64,000 nt of DNA, taken from positions 248,001-312,000 of the forward strand of contig NZ_QRDV01000003.1 in assembly GCF_003386165.1 (NCBI RefSeq), read 5' to 3'. The notes under the pieces are model-generated. The model was not told the DNA's origin, searched no databases, and worked only from the letters and a program-made list of their open reading frames with translations. This DNA is from Winogradskyella eximia (lineage in GTDB: Bacteria > Bacteroidota > Bacteroidia > Flavobacteriales > Flavobacteriaceae). The translations under genes and the position numbers were made by a program. Positions 17,445 through 26,701 of this stretch are shown here, piece by piece (within the stretch, counting starts at the first letter, position 1; each line of letters opens with the position of its first letter).

Positions 17445-19229
17445 TTATCTAAGTTGCTTATCTATTAATGAAATCGTTTTTGCGGCTTTATCATAATCAT
17501 TCTTCATAGTCACTTGAGTAATTGGCGTATAACGTGCCAATTCACAATTTTCTAGAATTGAAATAAAATCTGAAACCACATTACTTTCAACCTGACGCTC
17601 AGTTAATAAATTTTCAATTTTCTCTTTATTAAAATCACTTGTTTCAATATTTAGTTTGGCTTTTAAATAATTGTGAAGTGCTTTTTCTAAAGCCAAATAA
17701 AACGCTTCTTTTTGACCGAGTGCTTTCTTAGCTTCTCCTAAATATTTCTTAGCTAAACGATCTGCTTTTCTAATACGATTACCTTGTACATCTGCATTAC
17801 GTTCATCTGTTTTTCGTCTTACCACAATTGCTAACGGTATCGCTAAAAACGGCAATAATAACAAGGACCAAAACCCTGTAGACTTAAAGAATTGCTCCTC
17901 TTTTATACTCGACCAATTTGATGCCGTTTTTATAAAAGCAAATGTATTAGTATTAGAGTTTACAGCTTGTTTTACACCTTCAGTAGTGTTTTCAGTATTA
18001 TTAATTGAAGCAGTTGGCCCTTCTAAAACATCAATTACAATCTCATCTGATGTAATGCGTTTATAACTTGCTGTTTCAGGATTAAAATATGAGAATGAAA
18101 TACTTGGTATAGGATATTTCCCTTTATACTGTGGCACAATAGTGTAAGTATCTGAAATACCACCTTGCATGCCACCTAAATTTGTTCGAATGTTTTCTTG
18201 GTGTTCTGGCTCGTATACTTCTAAAGAACTTGGCACTGTTAACTTTGGTAACTCAAATAATTTTAAATTCCCATTTCCTGTTACTTCTATTTTTGCCTGA
18301 AGAGATTCAGTTGCATTTAACTGTGTTTTAGACGTCGTTACTTTAAATGAATAATTACCCACTGCACCTTTAAAATCAGAAGGTTTTCCTTGCTCTGGCA
18401 ATGGTTTAACATTAAGAGTTCTACTACCTGCAGTTACTACTTTAGGCACTTTTGTCATTAAAGGTCTTCCAAAAATATCTCGTCGGTTGGTTGGTACCTC
18501 TACAGTAATATCTAAAACTAAAGGTTCTAATTTAAGAGCACCTGTTTTTTGAGGATAAAGCACTGTTTTTCTCAAAACCACATAACGATATTTCTCCCCT
18601 TTATATTCTCCTTCTAAAACATTGAGTCCTTTAATATCTATATTTTGACTCCAAAAATCATTATATCTAGGAATATCCTTTTCCCTCCAATTACTAACTC
18701 CGGTTTCTGTTGAAACATATAATTTGTAAACTACTGTAATCGCTTCATTTAAATAAGGACTTGCATTAGAAACCTCCGCAACTAAATGAATATTATCCTC
18801 AGCAACATCTGAAGCTGCTGTTTCTCCATTGGGTTTGCTAACTGCTGCTGTAACTTCAATTGTTATAGGAAACGTCTTATAGGTTTCTCCATCAATTTCT
18901 ATTGTAGCTTGCTTAATCGTGAATTTGCCACGTTTTTTTGGTGCTAAAAAATAGCTATACGTTTTATTGTACGATCGTTTTCCGTTTCTTGAATAATTAC
19001 TAACAGAAGTATTAGGACCACCAACCAAATCGAAATCCGCAAAACTAGGTGGCACAAAATTGTCTCCATCTTGGTTCATTTCAAAATCGATACGTAAGCG
19101 TTCGTTAACTCCTAATGTCTTCTTACTTACTTTAGCTTCAAATTTTATTTGAGCCGAAGCAATACTTGTTGCAAGTACTAGAAATAATATTGATATGTTA
19201 TTTTTTATTCGTTTCATTACTTTAAGCAA
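17445..19229 (-). CDS. batD: BatD: secreted/membrane aerotolerance protein
   Basis: 594 residues with signal peptide (ATSIASAQ), three or more consecutive beta-sandwich 'oxygen tolerance' domains up to about residue 410, a membrane helix near 455-475 (LLLLPFLAIPLAIVV) and a cytoplasmic helical tail. The N-terminal block FEAKVSKKTLGVNERLRIDF and the HLVAEVSNASPYLNEAITVVYKLY region are typical. It sits between a one-domain BatD-like gene (10 nt) and batE (1 nt). It is thought to act with the VWA proteins BatA/BatB in the inner membrane facing the periplasm. Confidence 0.88.
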   Translation of the reverse strand: MLKVMKRIKNNISILFLVLATSIASAQIKFEAKVSKKTLGVNERLRIDFEMNQDGDNFVPPSFADFDLVGGPNTSVSNYSRNGKRSYNKTYSYFLAPKKRGKFTIKQATIEIDGETYKTFPITIEVTAAVSKPNGETAASDVAEDNIHLVAEVSNASPYLNEAITVVYKLYVSTETGVSNWREKDIPRYNDFWSQNIDIKGLNVLEGEYKGEKYRYVVLRKTVLYPQKTGALKLEPLVLDITVEVPTNRRDIFGRPLMTKVPKVVTAGSRTLNVKPLPEQGKPSDFKGAVGNYSFKVTTSKTQLNATESLQAKIEVTGNGNLKLFELPKLTVPSSLEVYEPEHQENIRTNLGGMQGGISDTYTIVPQYKGKYPIPSISFSYFNPETASYKRITSDEIVIDVLEGPTASINNTENTTEGVKQAVNSNTNTFAFIKTASNWSSIKEEQFFKSTGFWSLLLLPFLAIPLAIVVRRKTDERNADVQGNRIRKADRLAKKYLGEAKKALGQKEAFYLALEKALHNYLKAKLNIETSDFNKEKIENLLTERQVESNVVSDFISILENCELARYTPITQVTMKNDYDKAAKTISLIDKQLR

Positions 19230-19239
19230 TTACCTATAA

Positions 19240-19737
19240 TTAGATAACATTGATTGTAATATTGTCCGTTTTAATTGTTCTTTTTACTTTTTCCATAATA
19301 AGACGCCCAAATGCATCACTATTTTTAGAAGGTATTTCTGATGTAAAATCTAGTACCAATGCCTCCAATTCAAACTTACCCTTTTGTTTTGGTTTTAGTA
19401 CTGATTTCTTTAAAATCACAAATCTATATTTTTCATTTTTAAAAACCTCGTATTCAACTTTAACGTCTGAAGAGGTGATATCTTCAACTTTAAAATCTTC
19501 ACTCTCTATATAATCACGCATATTATAATTAGAAATGCCAATATCTTGAGCGACATACAATTTGTAGGTAATGATTACAGAATCTTTAAGTTTTACATTA
19601 GAATCAGATAATTCAGCGACAAAATGCACTCCATTATTCAACTTAGAAGTTAGTTCAGATTCAGACTTCTCTTGCGCTGAAATGAGACTAGTTACAAGTA
19701 TTATAAATAGTATTGCTGTTTGTTTAATTGCTTTCAT
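19240..19737 (-). CDS. Short BatD-like protein: signal peptide plus one oxygen-tolerance domain
   Basis: 165 residues: a signal peptide (LVTSLISAQ) followed by one beta-sandwich domain that aligns with the second domain of full-length BatD next door. The shared landmarks are HFVAELSDSNV / HLVAEVSNASP, VIITYKLYV / ITVVYKLYV, KYRFVILKKSVL / KYRYVVLRKTVL, FELEALVLDFTSEIPS / LKLEPLVLDITVEVPT and FGRLIMEKV / FGRPLMTKV. There is no membrane anchor or tail. It lies 10 nt upstream of batD in transcription order. It looks like a partial duplication that has diverged but kept an open frame and its own export signal, so it is likely functional. Confidence 0.8.
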   Translation of the reverse strand: MKAIKQTAILFIILVTSLISAQEKSESELTSKLNNGVHFVAELSDSNVKLKDSVIITYKLYVAQDIGISNYNMRDYIESEDFKVEDITSSDVKVEYEVFKNEKYRFVILKKSVLKPKQKGKFELEALVLDFTSEIPSKNSDAFGRLIMEKVKRTIKTDNITINVI

Positions 19738-19792
19738 TATATGTTTTTACACCAAAAAAGTCTTGAAACCTTACATGAGATAATCAGCGAAA

Positions 19793-20647
19793 TTACCAAT
19801 CTTTCTCAGTCTTTACTTTAGCTCCTTTTTGTTTCTCTGCATTCATTTTCTCCTGAACCTTTTGCTCTTGATTTTGCATTGCATCTAAAATATTCTTTAT
19901 CTGCTGAGGAGACATTTGTCCTGGTTGTGGTTTTGGCTTCTGGTTTTGGTCTTTATTGTCTTTATCTCCTTTTCCTTCGTCTTTCTTATCATCTTTTGGC
20001 TTTCCTTCATCATCCTTATCCTTATCGCCATCTTTTTTATCCTTATCTCCTTCGTCCTTTTTATCTTGATCGTCCTTCTTATCCTTATTGTCTTTGCTGT
20101 CGTCCTCTTTCTTTTCTTGGTCTTCTTTATCTTGTTCTTGATCTTTATTCTCGTCCTTTTTATCATCTTCGCCACCACCATCTTGTTTTTGCTGTTCTGC
20201 ACATTCTTTGGCTAAAGCAAAATTATAACGGGTTTCTTCATCATTAGGATTACTTCTAAGTGCATTTTTAAACGCTTCTACAGCCTCTTTACAAGCCTTA
20301 TTTTGCATTAAAATATTACCCATATTGTGGAATGCTCTATGCTTTTCTTCCTTAGAAGTGGCATTTTTTGCAGCTTCTTGACTTCTAAACAAGGCCTCAT
20401 CAAAACTTCCTTTCTTATAATAAGAATGTGCTAAATTATAAGCTCCAACGGCTTTTGTTGGCGCTTCAGAAATGGCTTTTCTATATGCCATTTCAGCTTC
20501 AATATAATTATCTTCTCCAACAAGTTCATTTGCTTTGTAGACAAGATTGGTTGCCTTTTTTTCTGCCTTTAATTGGTCTTCATTAAGGTCTTGCGAAAAA
20601 CTAAGACCGCCAATTAAAACTGCAATAAGTAATATATATAGTTTCAT
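19793..20647 (-). CDS. batC: BatC: TPR protein with long Lys/Asp low-complexity tract
   Basis: About 284 residues from the ATG that starts the signal peptide MKLYILLIAVLIGGLSFSQ; an in-frame ATG eight codons upstream is less likely. Three TPR-like repeats cover roughly residues 30-150 (AEMAYRKAISEAPTKAVGAY, HNMGNILMQNKACKEAVEAF). About 95 residues made almost only of Asp, Lys, Glu and Gly follow, then a conserved tail MSPQQIKNILDAMQNQEQKVQEKMN. The tail and TPRs match BatC. The charged tract is encoded by repetitive gat/aaa/gaa codons and is probably length-variable. Periplasmic location is expected. Confidence 0.82.
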   Translation of the reverse strand: MKLYILLIAVLIGGLSFSQDLNEDQLKAEKKATNLVYKANELVGEDNYIEAEMAYRKAISEAPTKAVGAYNLAHSYYKKGSFDEALFRSQEAAKNATSKEEKHRAFHNMGNILMQNKACKEAVEAFKNALRSNPNDEETRYNFALAKECAEQQKQDGGGEDDKKDENKDQEQDKEDQEKKEDDSKDNKDKKDDQDKKDEGDKDKKDGDKDKDDEGKPKDDKKDEGKGDKDNKDQNQKPKPQPGQMSPQQIKNILDAMQNQEQKVQEKMNAEKQKGAKVKTEKDW

Positions 20648-20739
20648 GTGTTTTTTTCTATTGTTCCTCATGGTCTTTTTACATGGACCTCTAAATTACT
20701 AAAGCCCTTAATAACTTAGCGTTAAAGAAAATTTAAATC

Positions 20740-21777
20740 TTAAAAATTCTCATTAAATAAATTCAACTTCTTCAACCAAGCAGTTTTTCGTTCTAAAAGG
20801 AAGATATCAATGAATAATAATAGAATTCCAAAAGCCAAGAACCATTGAAATTGATCTTTAAAATCTGCGATTTGCTTAGACTCAAATTCTTGCTTATCCA
20901 TTTTATCTAATTCATTCTTTATGGTCTCAACAACCTCTGCTGTGTTGCTTCCATTCATATAAACACCATTAGCTTCTGCTGCAATTTCTTTTAAAGTAGT
21001 TTCATCTAAACGCGTAATAACGGTTTCTCCATTATTATCCTTTTTATAATTTAGAATAACACCATTTCGTTTTATAGGAATTGGTCCTCCCTTAAGATCT
21101 CCTACTCCTATTGTTAATATTCTTATGCCTTGCTCAGCTGCTTCTTCTGCAATATCTAAGGCATCTCCGTCATGGTCTTCACCATCTGAAATGATTATTA
21201 AAACACGGTTGGATTGGTCTTCATTATCAAAATACGTTTTTGAAAGCTGAATGGCTTCACTGATTGCCGTTCCTTGTGAGGATAACATATCTGTGTTCAT
21301 GTTTTGTAAAAACATTTTTGCCGAAGCATAATCTGTAGTTATTGGTAATTGCGGAAAGGCTTTACCAGCATAAGCAATAATACCAACACGATCACTTACT
21401 AAACTATTAATGATTTGTGTAACTAATTGCTTGGATTTATCTAATCGGTTTGGCGCAATATCTTCTGCCAACATGCTTTTAGAAACATCTATAGCAAATA
21501 CCACATCAACACCTTCACTACGTACAGTTTCTAACTTTGTACCAATTTTTGGATTAACTAAAGCAATTGATAAACAAGCAAAAGCACTACAAAGCACAAA
21601 AAGTTTTAATACACTTTTAAATAACGATTGATTTGGACTCAAACGCTTTAATAAAGCTAAGTCGGCAAATTTTTTCTGTGTTGACCGTCTCCAGAATTGA
21701 AGTAGTAAAAACATCAGAATGATTACCGGAATTACCAGTAAGGTCCAAAACCATATATTTTCATCGAGTCTAAACAA
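20740..21777 (-). CDS. batB: BatB: membrane-anchored von Willebrand factor A protein
   Basis: 345 residues: N-terminal membrane segments (about 9-28 and 56-75), a VWA domain with a metal-ion site motif Asp97-Val-Ser99-Lys-Ser101 (FAIDVSKSML), the conserved threonine/aspartate loops (GEDHDGDA), and a C-terminal membrane helix (about 309-328). This is the BatB layout. It overlaps the batA stop by 8 nt. BatA and BatB are believed to form a membrane complex whose VWA domains are served by the MoxR ATPase encoded at the operon's start. Confidence 0.9.
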   Translation of the reverse strand: MFRLDENIWFWTLLVIPVIILMFLLLQFWRRSTQKKFADLALLKRLSPNQSLFKSVLKLFVLCSAFACLSIALVNPKIGTKLETVRSEGVDVVFAIDVSKSMLAEDIAPNRLDKSKQLVTQIINSLVSDRVGIIAYAGKAFPQLPITTDYASAKMFLQNMNTDMLSSQGTAISEAIQLSKTYFDNEDQSNRVLIIISDGEDHDGDALDIAEEAAEQGIRILTIGVGDLKGGPIPIKRNGVILNYKKDNNGETVITRLDETTLKEIAAEANGVYMNGSNTAEVVETIKNELDKMDKQEFESKQIADFKDQFQWFLAFGILLLFIDIFLLERKTAWLKKLNLFNENF

Positions 21778-22774
21778 AGCTTCTAAATATTGTATTTCTT
21801 AATAATAATTCTATCAATAATAACAGTCCAGCTAATAATACCAATGGTCTGTATTTTTCATCGTAATTGTAGTATTTGGTTTCTTCAATTTCGGTTTTTT
21901 CAAGCTTATTGATTTCCTCATAAATCTGAGCTAACTTATCATTATTGGTTGCTCTAAAATATTTTCCACCAGTTTCTGCTGCAATTTCTTTCAGCAAAGC
22001 TTCATCAATTTCTACTTGTGTACGACCATATCTAAAAGTCCCATTAGAGTTAAACCCAATTGGAGAAAGTGCTGTACCGTTTGTACCTAAACCAATAGTA
22101 TAAACTTTTATACCGTATTCTACAGCCAATTCACTTGCTATTTTAGGGTCTATAAATCCGGAATTATTAACACCATCCGTCAATAATATAATCACTTTAC
22201 TTTTAGCTCTACTATCCTTTAACCTATTAACAGATGTGGCTAAACCCATACCTATTGCTGTTCCGCTTTCTATAATAGTATTATAATTAATATCTCTGAG
22301 TGAACGTTGCACAATAGATTTATCACTAGTAATTGGTGTTTTAGTATACGCTTCTCCTGCATATTCTACCAAACCAATTCTATCATTTGGACGTCCATCA
22401 ATAAAATCTGCAGCAACTTCTTTTAAAGCATCTAATCGGTTAGGTCTTAAATCCTTTGCTAACATACTTGCAGACACATCAATTGCCATTACAATATCAA
22501 TACCACTTGTTGTTTTTGTTTGTGTAGATACATCTACAGTTCTTGGTCTTGCCAATGCGGTGATTAAAAGCCCTAAGGCTATTAAACGCAACGCAAAAAG
22601 TAAATGTTTAAATTTAGACCAAAATGTTGATGAATTTTTGAAGCCTTGAATGCTAGACATCTTTAATTCTGCCGTTTGCTTATTACGTGTAAACATATAC
22701 CAAACTATTGCTATTGGCAAAAGCAATAACAACCAGAAGAATTCTATATTTAAAAATTGTATGTTTTCGAGCAT
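21770..22774 (-). CDS. batA: BatA: membrane-anchored von Willebrand factor A protein
   Basis: 334 residues with two N-terminal hydrophobic segments (about 12-28 and 58-80), a VWA domain with the metal site Asp99-Val-Ser101-Ala-Ser103 (MAIDVSASML), and a C-terminal membrane helix (PLVLLAGLLLLIELLL). The motif LRPNRLDALKEVAADFI is shared with BatB's IAPNRLDKSKQLVTQII, showing the two are paralogues. The gene overlaps the preceding 580-residue gene by one base and batB by 8 nt, so the three are translationally coupled. Confidence 0.9.
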   Translation of the reverse strand: MLENIQFLNIEFFWLLLLLPIAIVWYMFTRNKQTAELKMSSIQGFKNSSTFWSKFKHLLFALRLIALGLLITALARPRTVDVSTQTKTTSGIDIVMAIDVSASMLAKDLRPNRLDALKEVAADFIDGRPNDRIGLVEYAGEAYTKTPITSDKSIVQRSLRDINYNTIIESGTAIGMGLATSVNRLKDSRAKSKVIILLTDGVNNSGFIDPKIASELAVEYGIKVYTIGLGTNGTALSPIGFNSNGTFRYGRTQVEIDEALLKEIAAETGGKYFRATNNDKLAQIYEEINKLEKTEIEETKYYNYDEKYRPLVLLAGLLLLIELLLRNTIFRSFV

Positions 22775-24516
22775 TAGTTTTCTTTTTCTTCTACTTCGTC
22801 TAGCTTAAGTTCTATGGAATCTACTATACGTTCAATGATATCATCGATATAATTGTCATCAGTTCTCCAACTTAAAATTATTTGTTGTCTCACGTTTTCT
22901 GCTCTAAAAAGAAACAGGTTGTATTTGGCTGGTACTATATCCTCTTCACTTAGAGCTAAGTTCATAGTCCCATACGTTTTTACTCCTTCAGCACCATTTG
23001 GTGTCGTGAATTTTTCTCGTTTAACTGTAATATCTTTTGCTCCTTGAGATTCTAATTGTTTTAAATAAGTTTCAGATGTTTTTTGTAAATCTTGCGCTTT
23101 TTCATCATCAGTCATTTCCTTAGGTTGGCCTTGACCTTCGGTAGTTTTAAAAGTTGTTGTACTCACTTGGATATCTAATCCAGATTTTTTAGATAAATAT
23201 CTAAATACAGATGTGTTGATTTTATCTTTATATTCCTCAGGAACCTCAACTTCTTCACGTTTTAAAACCTCAGGTGTTTCAATAAAAATTGGTGGATAAC
23301 CATAGGCGCTTTCTACCCAATTACCCTCTAATAGTTCTTTACTTTCATGACCAATGATGGTGTCTTTTACATAACCGAAACCATATTTCATTCCGAAACC
23401 AACAAAAGTCGCCACAATTAAAAACAACGAAGCTGCAACAGTAATCCATATTTTTCTTCGCTTTTTCTTACGTTCTTGCGCTTCTTTATACTTTTGATCT
23501 AACAGTTTTTCTTCTTCAGATGGCTCTGGTAAACTTACCTTAACGTTATCTATGGCTTTATCTATTGTCAACTTATCCATTTCAGCAAGAGCTGTATCTG
23601 GTGCTGACTTTGCAAATTTCACTAAATCGGCACGTTGTAAAATAGATTCAATATGCAAAATGGTTTCTTTTGAAAGCGGAATTTGATTGCCGTCTTTCAA
23701 TAAATTTAAACGATTAATAAGCTCTGCTGTTGTACTTTCTAAAGCACGATCATAAACTTTCTCGTCTAAATATTTTCTAATGATAAAGGTCAATTCCGAA
23801 TAATACTCCTTGACTTCTGCACGCATTAAAAATTGACTCTCATCGAGTTTCTTTATCGCTAATTTTGCACGATCATAAGGTGGTAACAAAGCAATTTCCT
23901 CTTCTTCTGTTAATGGTTTTTTTCTCCAAACAAACCAATAAAGTAAAAATGCGGCTAAGGCAATTAAAGCTATTGAAGCTATAACTCCTAAGATAAATTG
24001 CAAACGTCCATTTCCACTTTCTTCTACTTCAATAATGGGTTTTATATCGTAGAGTTTCTGTTTCGTGGTATCGACTTCAATGGTATTTACTACCACTTTT
24101 AAAGAATCCGTAAAAAATGGTTTCTCGTCAATGATTATTTTCTGTCTTGGAATAGTATAAACGCCAGAATCGAATTGTGTAAGTTTATAAATTCTAGACA
24201 ATAAAAATTTTGAATCTCTTTTGGTCGTATCAATTTTTAAAGCCTCAACGGATTCTAAGGGCATAAATGTTTGCCCTTCTGGAAATACAACCAAAGAAGT
24301 AGAATCTGCTTCAACATTAATTTTATAATTAATTTGCTCTCCTATTCTAATTTGAGTGGTATCAATTTTAGAGGTCACTTGTGCTGAGGATACAAAAGCA
24401 CCTAGAAAAAACAATACAGAAAATAGACTAAAAATGATAGACCTTTGATGGCAACCCTTTGTGTCTATACTTCTAATTGATATATTATTTTGCATTTTCA
24501 TTTTTAATCGCTTCAT
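22774..24516 (-). CDS. Bat-operon membrane protein with BatD-like extracytoplasmic domain
   Basis: 580 residues. It has an export signal (SVLFFLGAFVSSAQ, about 30-46), an extracytoplasmic beta domain (VTSKIDTTQIRIGEQINYKI) resembling BatD modules, and a membrane helix about 172-196 (ILGVIASIALIALAAFLLYW). A cytoplasmic helical region resembling DUF4381 proteins (RAEVKEYYSELTFIIRKYLDE) follows, then a basic KKKRRK stretch, a second membrane helix about 355-378, and a C-terminal soluble domain of unknown type. In Bacteroidota Bat operons a protein like this often sits between the DUF58 gene and batA. In-frame ATGs lie at codons 1, 6 and 8, so the exact start is uncertain. Confidence 0.72.
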   Translation of the reverse strand: MKRLKMKMQNNISIRSIDTKGCHQRSIIFSLFSVLFFLGAFVSSAQVTSKIDTTQIRIGEQINYKINVEADSTSLVVFPEGQTFMPLESVEALKIDTTKRDSKFLLSRIYKLTQFDSGVYTIPRQKIIIDEKPFFTDSLKVVVNTIEVDTTKQKLYDIKPIIEVEESGNGRLQFILGVIASIALIALAAFLLYWFVWRKKPLTEEEEIALLPPYDRAKLAIKKLDESQFLMRAEVKEYYSELTFIIRKYLDEKVYDRALESTTAELINRLNLLKDGNQIPLSKETILHIESILQRADLVKFAKSAPDTALAEMDKLTIDKAIDNVKVSLPEPSEEEKLLDQKYKEAQERKKKRRKIWITVAASLFLIVATFVGFGMKYGFGYVKDTIIGHESKELLEGNWVESAYGYPPIFIETPEVLKREEVEVPEEYKDKINTSVFRYLSKKSGLDIQVSTTTFKTTEGQGQPKEMTDDEKAQDLQKTSETYLKQLESQGAKDITVKREKFTTPNGAEGVKTYGTMNLALSEEDIVPAKYNLFLFRAENVRQQIILSWRTDDNYIDDIIERIVDSIELKLDEVEEKEN

Positions 24517-24535
24517 CTATCAAACTTCAAGCTAA

Positions 24536-25402
24536 TTAGCCTCTTTGTTTAAAATAGCCCAATAATTTTTTTACATAACTTTCATCTACACGACAATCTA
24601 TAGCACCAGATCCAGATTTAGCGAAACTATCCTTAAAGTAGTGTACTTTTTCAATATAGAATTTACTATAATCTTGTCTTACTTTTTTTGACGCTGTGTT
24701 CACTAACATAGCTTCACCCGTTTCTTCATCTTCCATTTGCACCATGCCTAGATTTGGAATTTCAGCTTCATGTCTATCGTAAATTCTGATCCCTGTAATA
24801 TCGTGTCTTCCTGCTGCAATTTTAAGGTTTTGCTTATAATCGCCTGCAATAAAATCTGACAACACAAAAACTATAGCTTTCTTCTTCATTACGTTAGACA
24901 AAAACTTTAAAGCTTCTGCAACGTTGGTCTGCTTACTTTTAGGCTCAAACTCTAATAATTCACGAATAATCCTAAGCACATGTGAACGTCCTTTTTTGGG
25001 TGGAATGTATAATTCTATTTCATCCGAAAACAAAATCAAACCTATTTTATCATTATTCTGTGTTGCCGAAAATGCTAATGTTGCTGCAATCTCTGTAACA
25101 ATTTCATCTTTAAATTGATTTTTTGTTCCAAATAATTTACTACCAGAAACATCTGCCATCAGCATCATGGTGAGCTCACGCTCTTCTTCAAAAACTTTAA
25201 TATGTGGTTGATTGGTTCTTGCCGTAACATTCCAATCAATATTTCTTACATCATCACCAAATTGGTATTGACGTACTTCAGAAAAAGTCATACCACGACC
25301 TTTGAAAGTCGAATGATATTCTCCTCCAAATATATGATCAGACAAACGACGTGTCTTAATCTCTATTTTTCGTACTTTTTTTAGAAGTTCTTTAGTATCC
25401 AT
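24536..25402 (-). CDS. DUF58 domain protein of the Bat operon
   Basis: 288-residue cytoplasmic protein. It contains the DUF58 core GDDVRNIDWNVTARTNQPHIK and a VWA-like site DVSGS within LMADVSGSKLFG. Proteins of this type accompany MoxR ATPases and VWA proteins; their role is thought to be as adaptors or substrates of the ATPase. It starts 103 nt after moxR, the longest gap in the operon, and that gap contains a hairpin-forming repeat. Ends 19 nt before the next gene. Confidence 0.9.
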   Translation of the reverse strand: MDTKELLKKVRKIEIKTRRLSDHIFGGEYHSTFKGRGMTFSEVRQYQFGDDVRNIDWNVTARTNQPHIKVFEEERELTMMLMADVSGSKLFGTKNQFKDEIVTEIAATLAFSATQNNDKIGLILFSDEIELYIPPKKGRSHVLRIIRELLEFEPKSKQTNVAEALKFLSNVMKKKAIVFVLSDFIAGDYKQNLKIAAGRHDITGIRIYDRHEAEIPNLGMVQMEDEETGEAMLVNTASKKVRQDYSKFYIEKVHYFKDSFAKSGSGAIDCRVDESYVKKLLGYFKQRG

Positions 25403-25421
25403 TATTTAGTATGCAGTTTGC

Positions 25422-25495
25422 AGTATTCTGTCCTCGGTATTCAGTTTGTTGTATTCAATTCTGAGTAAGCGACTGCTAACTGAGGACTGAATACT
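25422..25495. repeat. Imperfect inverted repeat between MoxR and DUF58 genes
   Basis: Left arm AGTATTCTGTCCTCGGT (25422-25438) pairs with right arm ACTGAGGACTGAATACT (25479-25495) with two mismatches around a 40-nt loop. The neighbouring bases contain further partial copies (TATTCAGT, TATGCAGT). It looks like a mobile-type intergenic hairpin rather than a terminator, as no T-run follows. Confidence 0.65.
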
Positions 25496-25505
25496 TAGGA
25501 CTCAT

Positions 25506-26507
25506 TTATGGTACTTCTATCTCGTTTACAATTTTATTAATAATGTCCTCTGAAGTGACATTTTCAGCTTCGGCTTCGTAAGTAATGCCAATTCTGTGAC
25601 GCAAAACATCATGTACAACTGCACGCACATCTTCAGGAATTACATAACCTCTTCTTTTTATAAAAGCATAACACTTAGCTGCAGTTGCTAGGTTGATACT
25701 TCCACGAGGTGAAGCACCAAAAGAAATTAAAGGTTTTAAATCACTTAATCTATATTTTTCAGGATAACGTGTAGCGAAAATAATATCTAGTATGTATTTT
25801 TCGATTTTTTCATCCATATAAACTTCTCTAACTGCTTTTTGAGCACTTAGAATCTGAGCAATTGAAACTACAGGATTTACTTTTTCGTAAGATCCTTTTA
25901 AGTTGGCTCTTACAATTTGCTGTTCATCTGCAATTGTTGGATAATCGATAACTGTTTTTAGCATAAAACGATCCACTTGCGCTTCTGGCAAAGGATAAGT
26001 TCCTTCTTGCTCTACCGGATTCATAGTTGCCATTACCAAAAATGGCTTATCTAAGATGAAGGTTTCATCTCCAATAGTCACTTGTTTTTCTTGCATTGCT
26101 TCAAGCAAAGCAGATTGCACTTTTGCTGGTGCTCTGTTAATCTCATCTGCTAATACAAAATTGGCGAATATTGGTCCTTTTTTAATGGTAAAATCATTCT
26201 CTTTCATATTAAAGATTAATGTACCAACCACATCTGCAGGCAATAAATCTGGTGTAAACTGAATTCTACTAAAACTAGCGTCAATTGCTTTAGATAACGT
26301 ATTAATCGCTAAAGTTTTCGCTAATCCAGGAACACCTTCTAATAAAATATGACCTTGACCTAATAAACCTATGAGCAGACGCTCTACCATGTGTTTTTGC
26401 CCAACAATAACCTTATTCATTTCTAAGGTTAATAAATCTACAAAAGCACTTTCTCTTTCTATCTTTTCGTTAATTGACTTAATATCAACTGTACTCGTTT
26501 CTTCCAT
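25506..26507 (-). CDS. MoxR family AAA+ ATPase
   Basis: 333-residue cytoplasmic AAA+ chaperone-like ATPase. Walker A is residues 58-65 (GVPGLAKT), Walker B is LADEINRAP, and the sensor region ATMNPVEQEGTYPLPEAQVDRF is complete. MoxR proteins act on VWA-domain partners, and here DUF58, BatA and BatB follow on the same strand, the classic arrangement. It is the first gene of the Bat operon. The ~130 nt before its start contain no clear TAnnTTTG box. Confidence 0.95.
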   Translation of the reverse strand: MEETSTVDIKSINEKIERESAFVDLLTLEMNKVIVGQKHMVERLLIGLLGQGHILLEGVPGLAKTLAINTLSKAIDASFSRIQFTPDLLPADVVGTLIFNMKENDFTIKKGPIFANFVLADEINRAPAKVQSALLEAMQEKQVTIGDETFILDKPFLVMATMNPVEQEGTYPLPEAQVDRFMLKTVIDYPTIADEQQIVRANLKGSYEKVNPVVSIAQILSAQKAVREVYMDEKIEKYILDIIFATRYPEKYRLSDLKPLISFGASPRGSINLATAAKCYAFIKRRGYVIPEDVRAVVHDVLRHRIGITYEAEAENVTSEDIINKIVNEIEVP

Positions 26508-26631
26508 TATTTAAGGGTTTAAGAACAAATCTTTTGTTATACTATTTTTAAAATAATCCTAAAAATAGCTTCTTCATATTTAAGAGCATGCAAAGTGTTA
26601 AAATTTTTCGTTAGATGCTGTTAACAATTGG

Positions 26632-26667
26632 TTAAAAAAAAAGAGTAATACCGAAGTAATACTCTTT
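26632..26667 (-). terminator. Terminator of the DUF4382 lipoprotein gene
   Basis: A 12-bp stem with one mismatch closed on the minus strand by a TTCG tetraloop (26640-26667), followed by a long T-run. It ends the DUF4382 transcript before the MoxR/Bat operon promoter region. Confidence 0.88.
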
Positions 26668-26701
26668 TTAAGAATTAATTATGGATTAGGGTTAATTAAT
26701 A

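Noticed and set aside
19879-20247. Hydrophobic plus-strand open frames opposite batC
   Set aside because: They are the complement of the Asp/Lys-rich tract of BatC; the leucine/phenylalanine-rich translation is a by-product of that composition.
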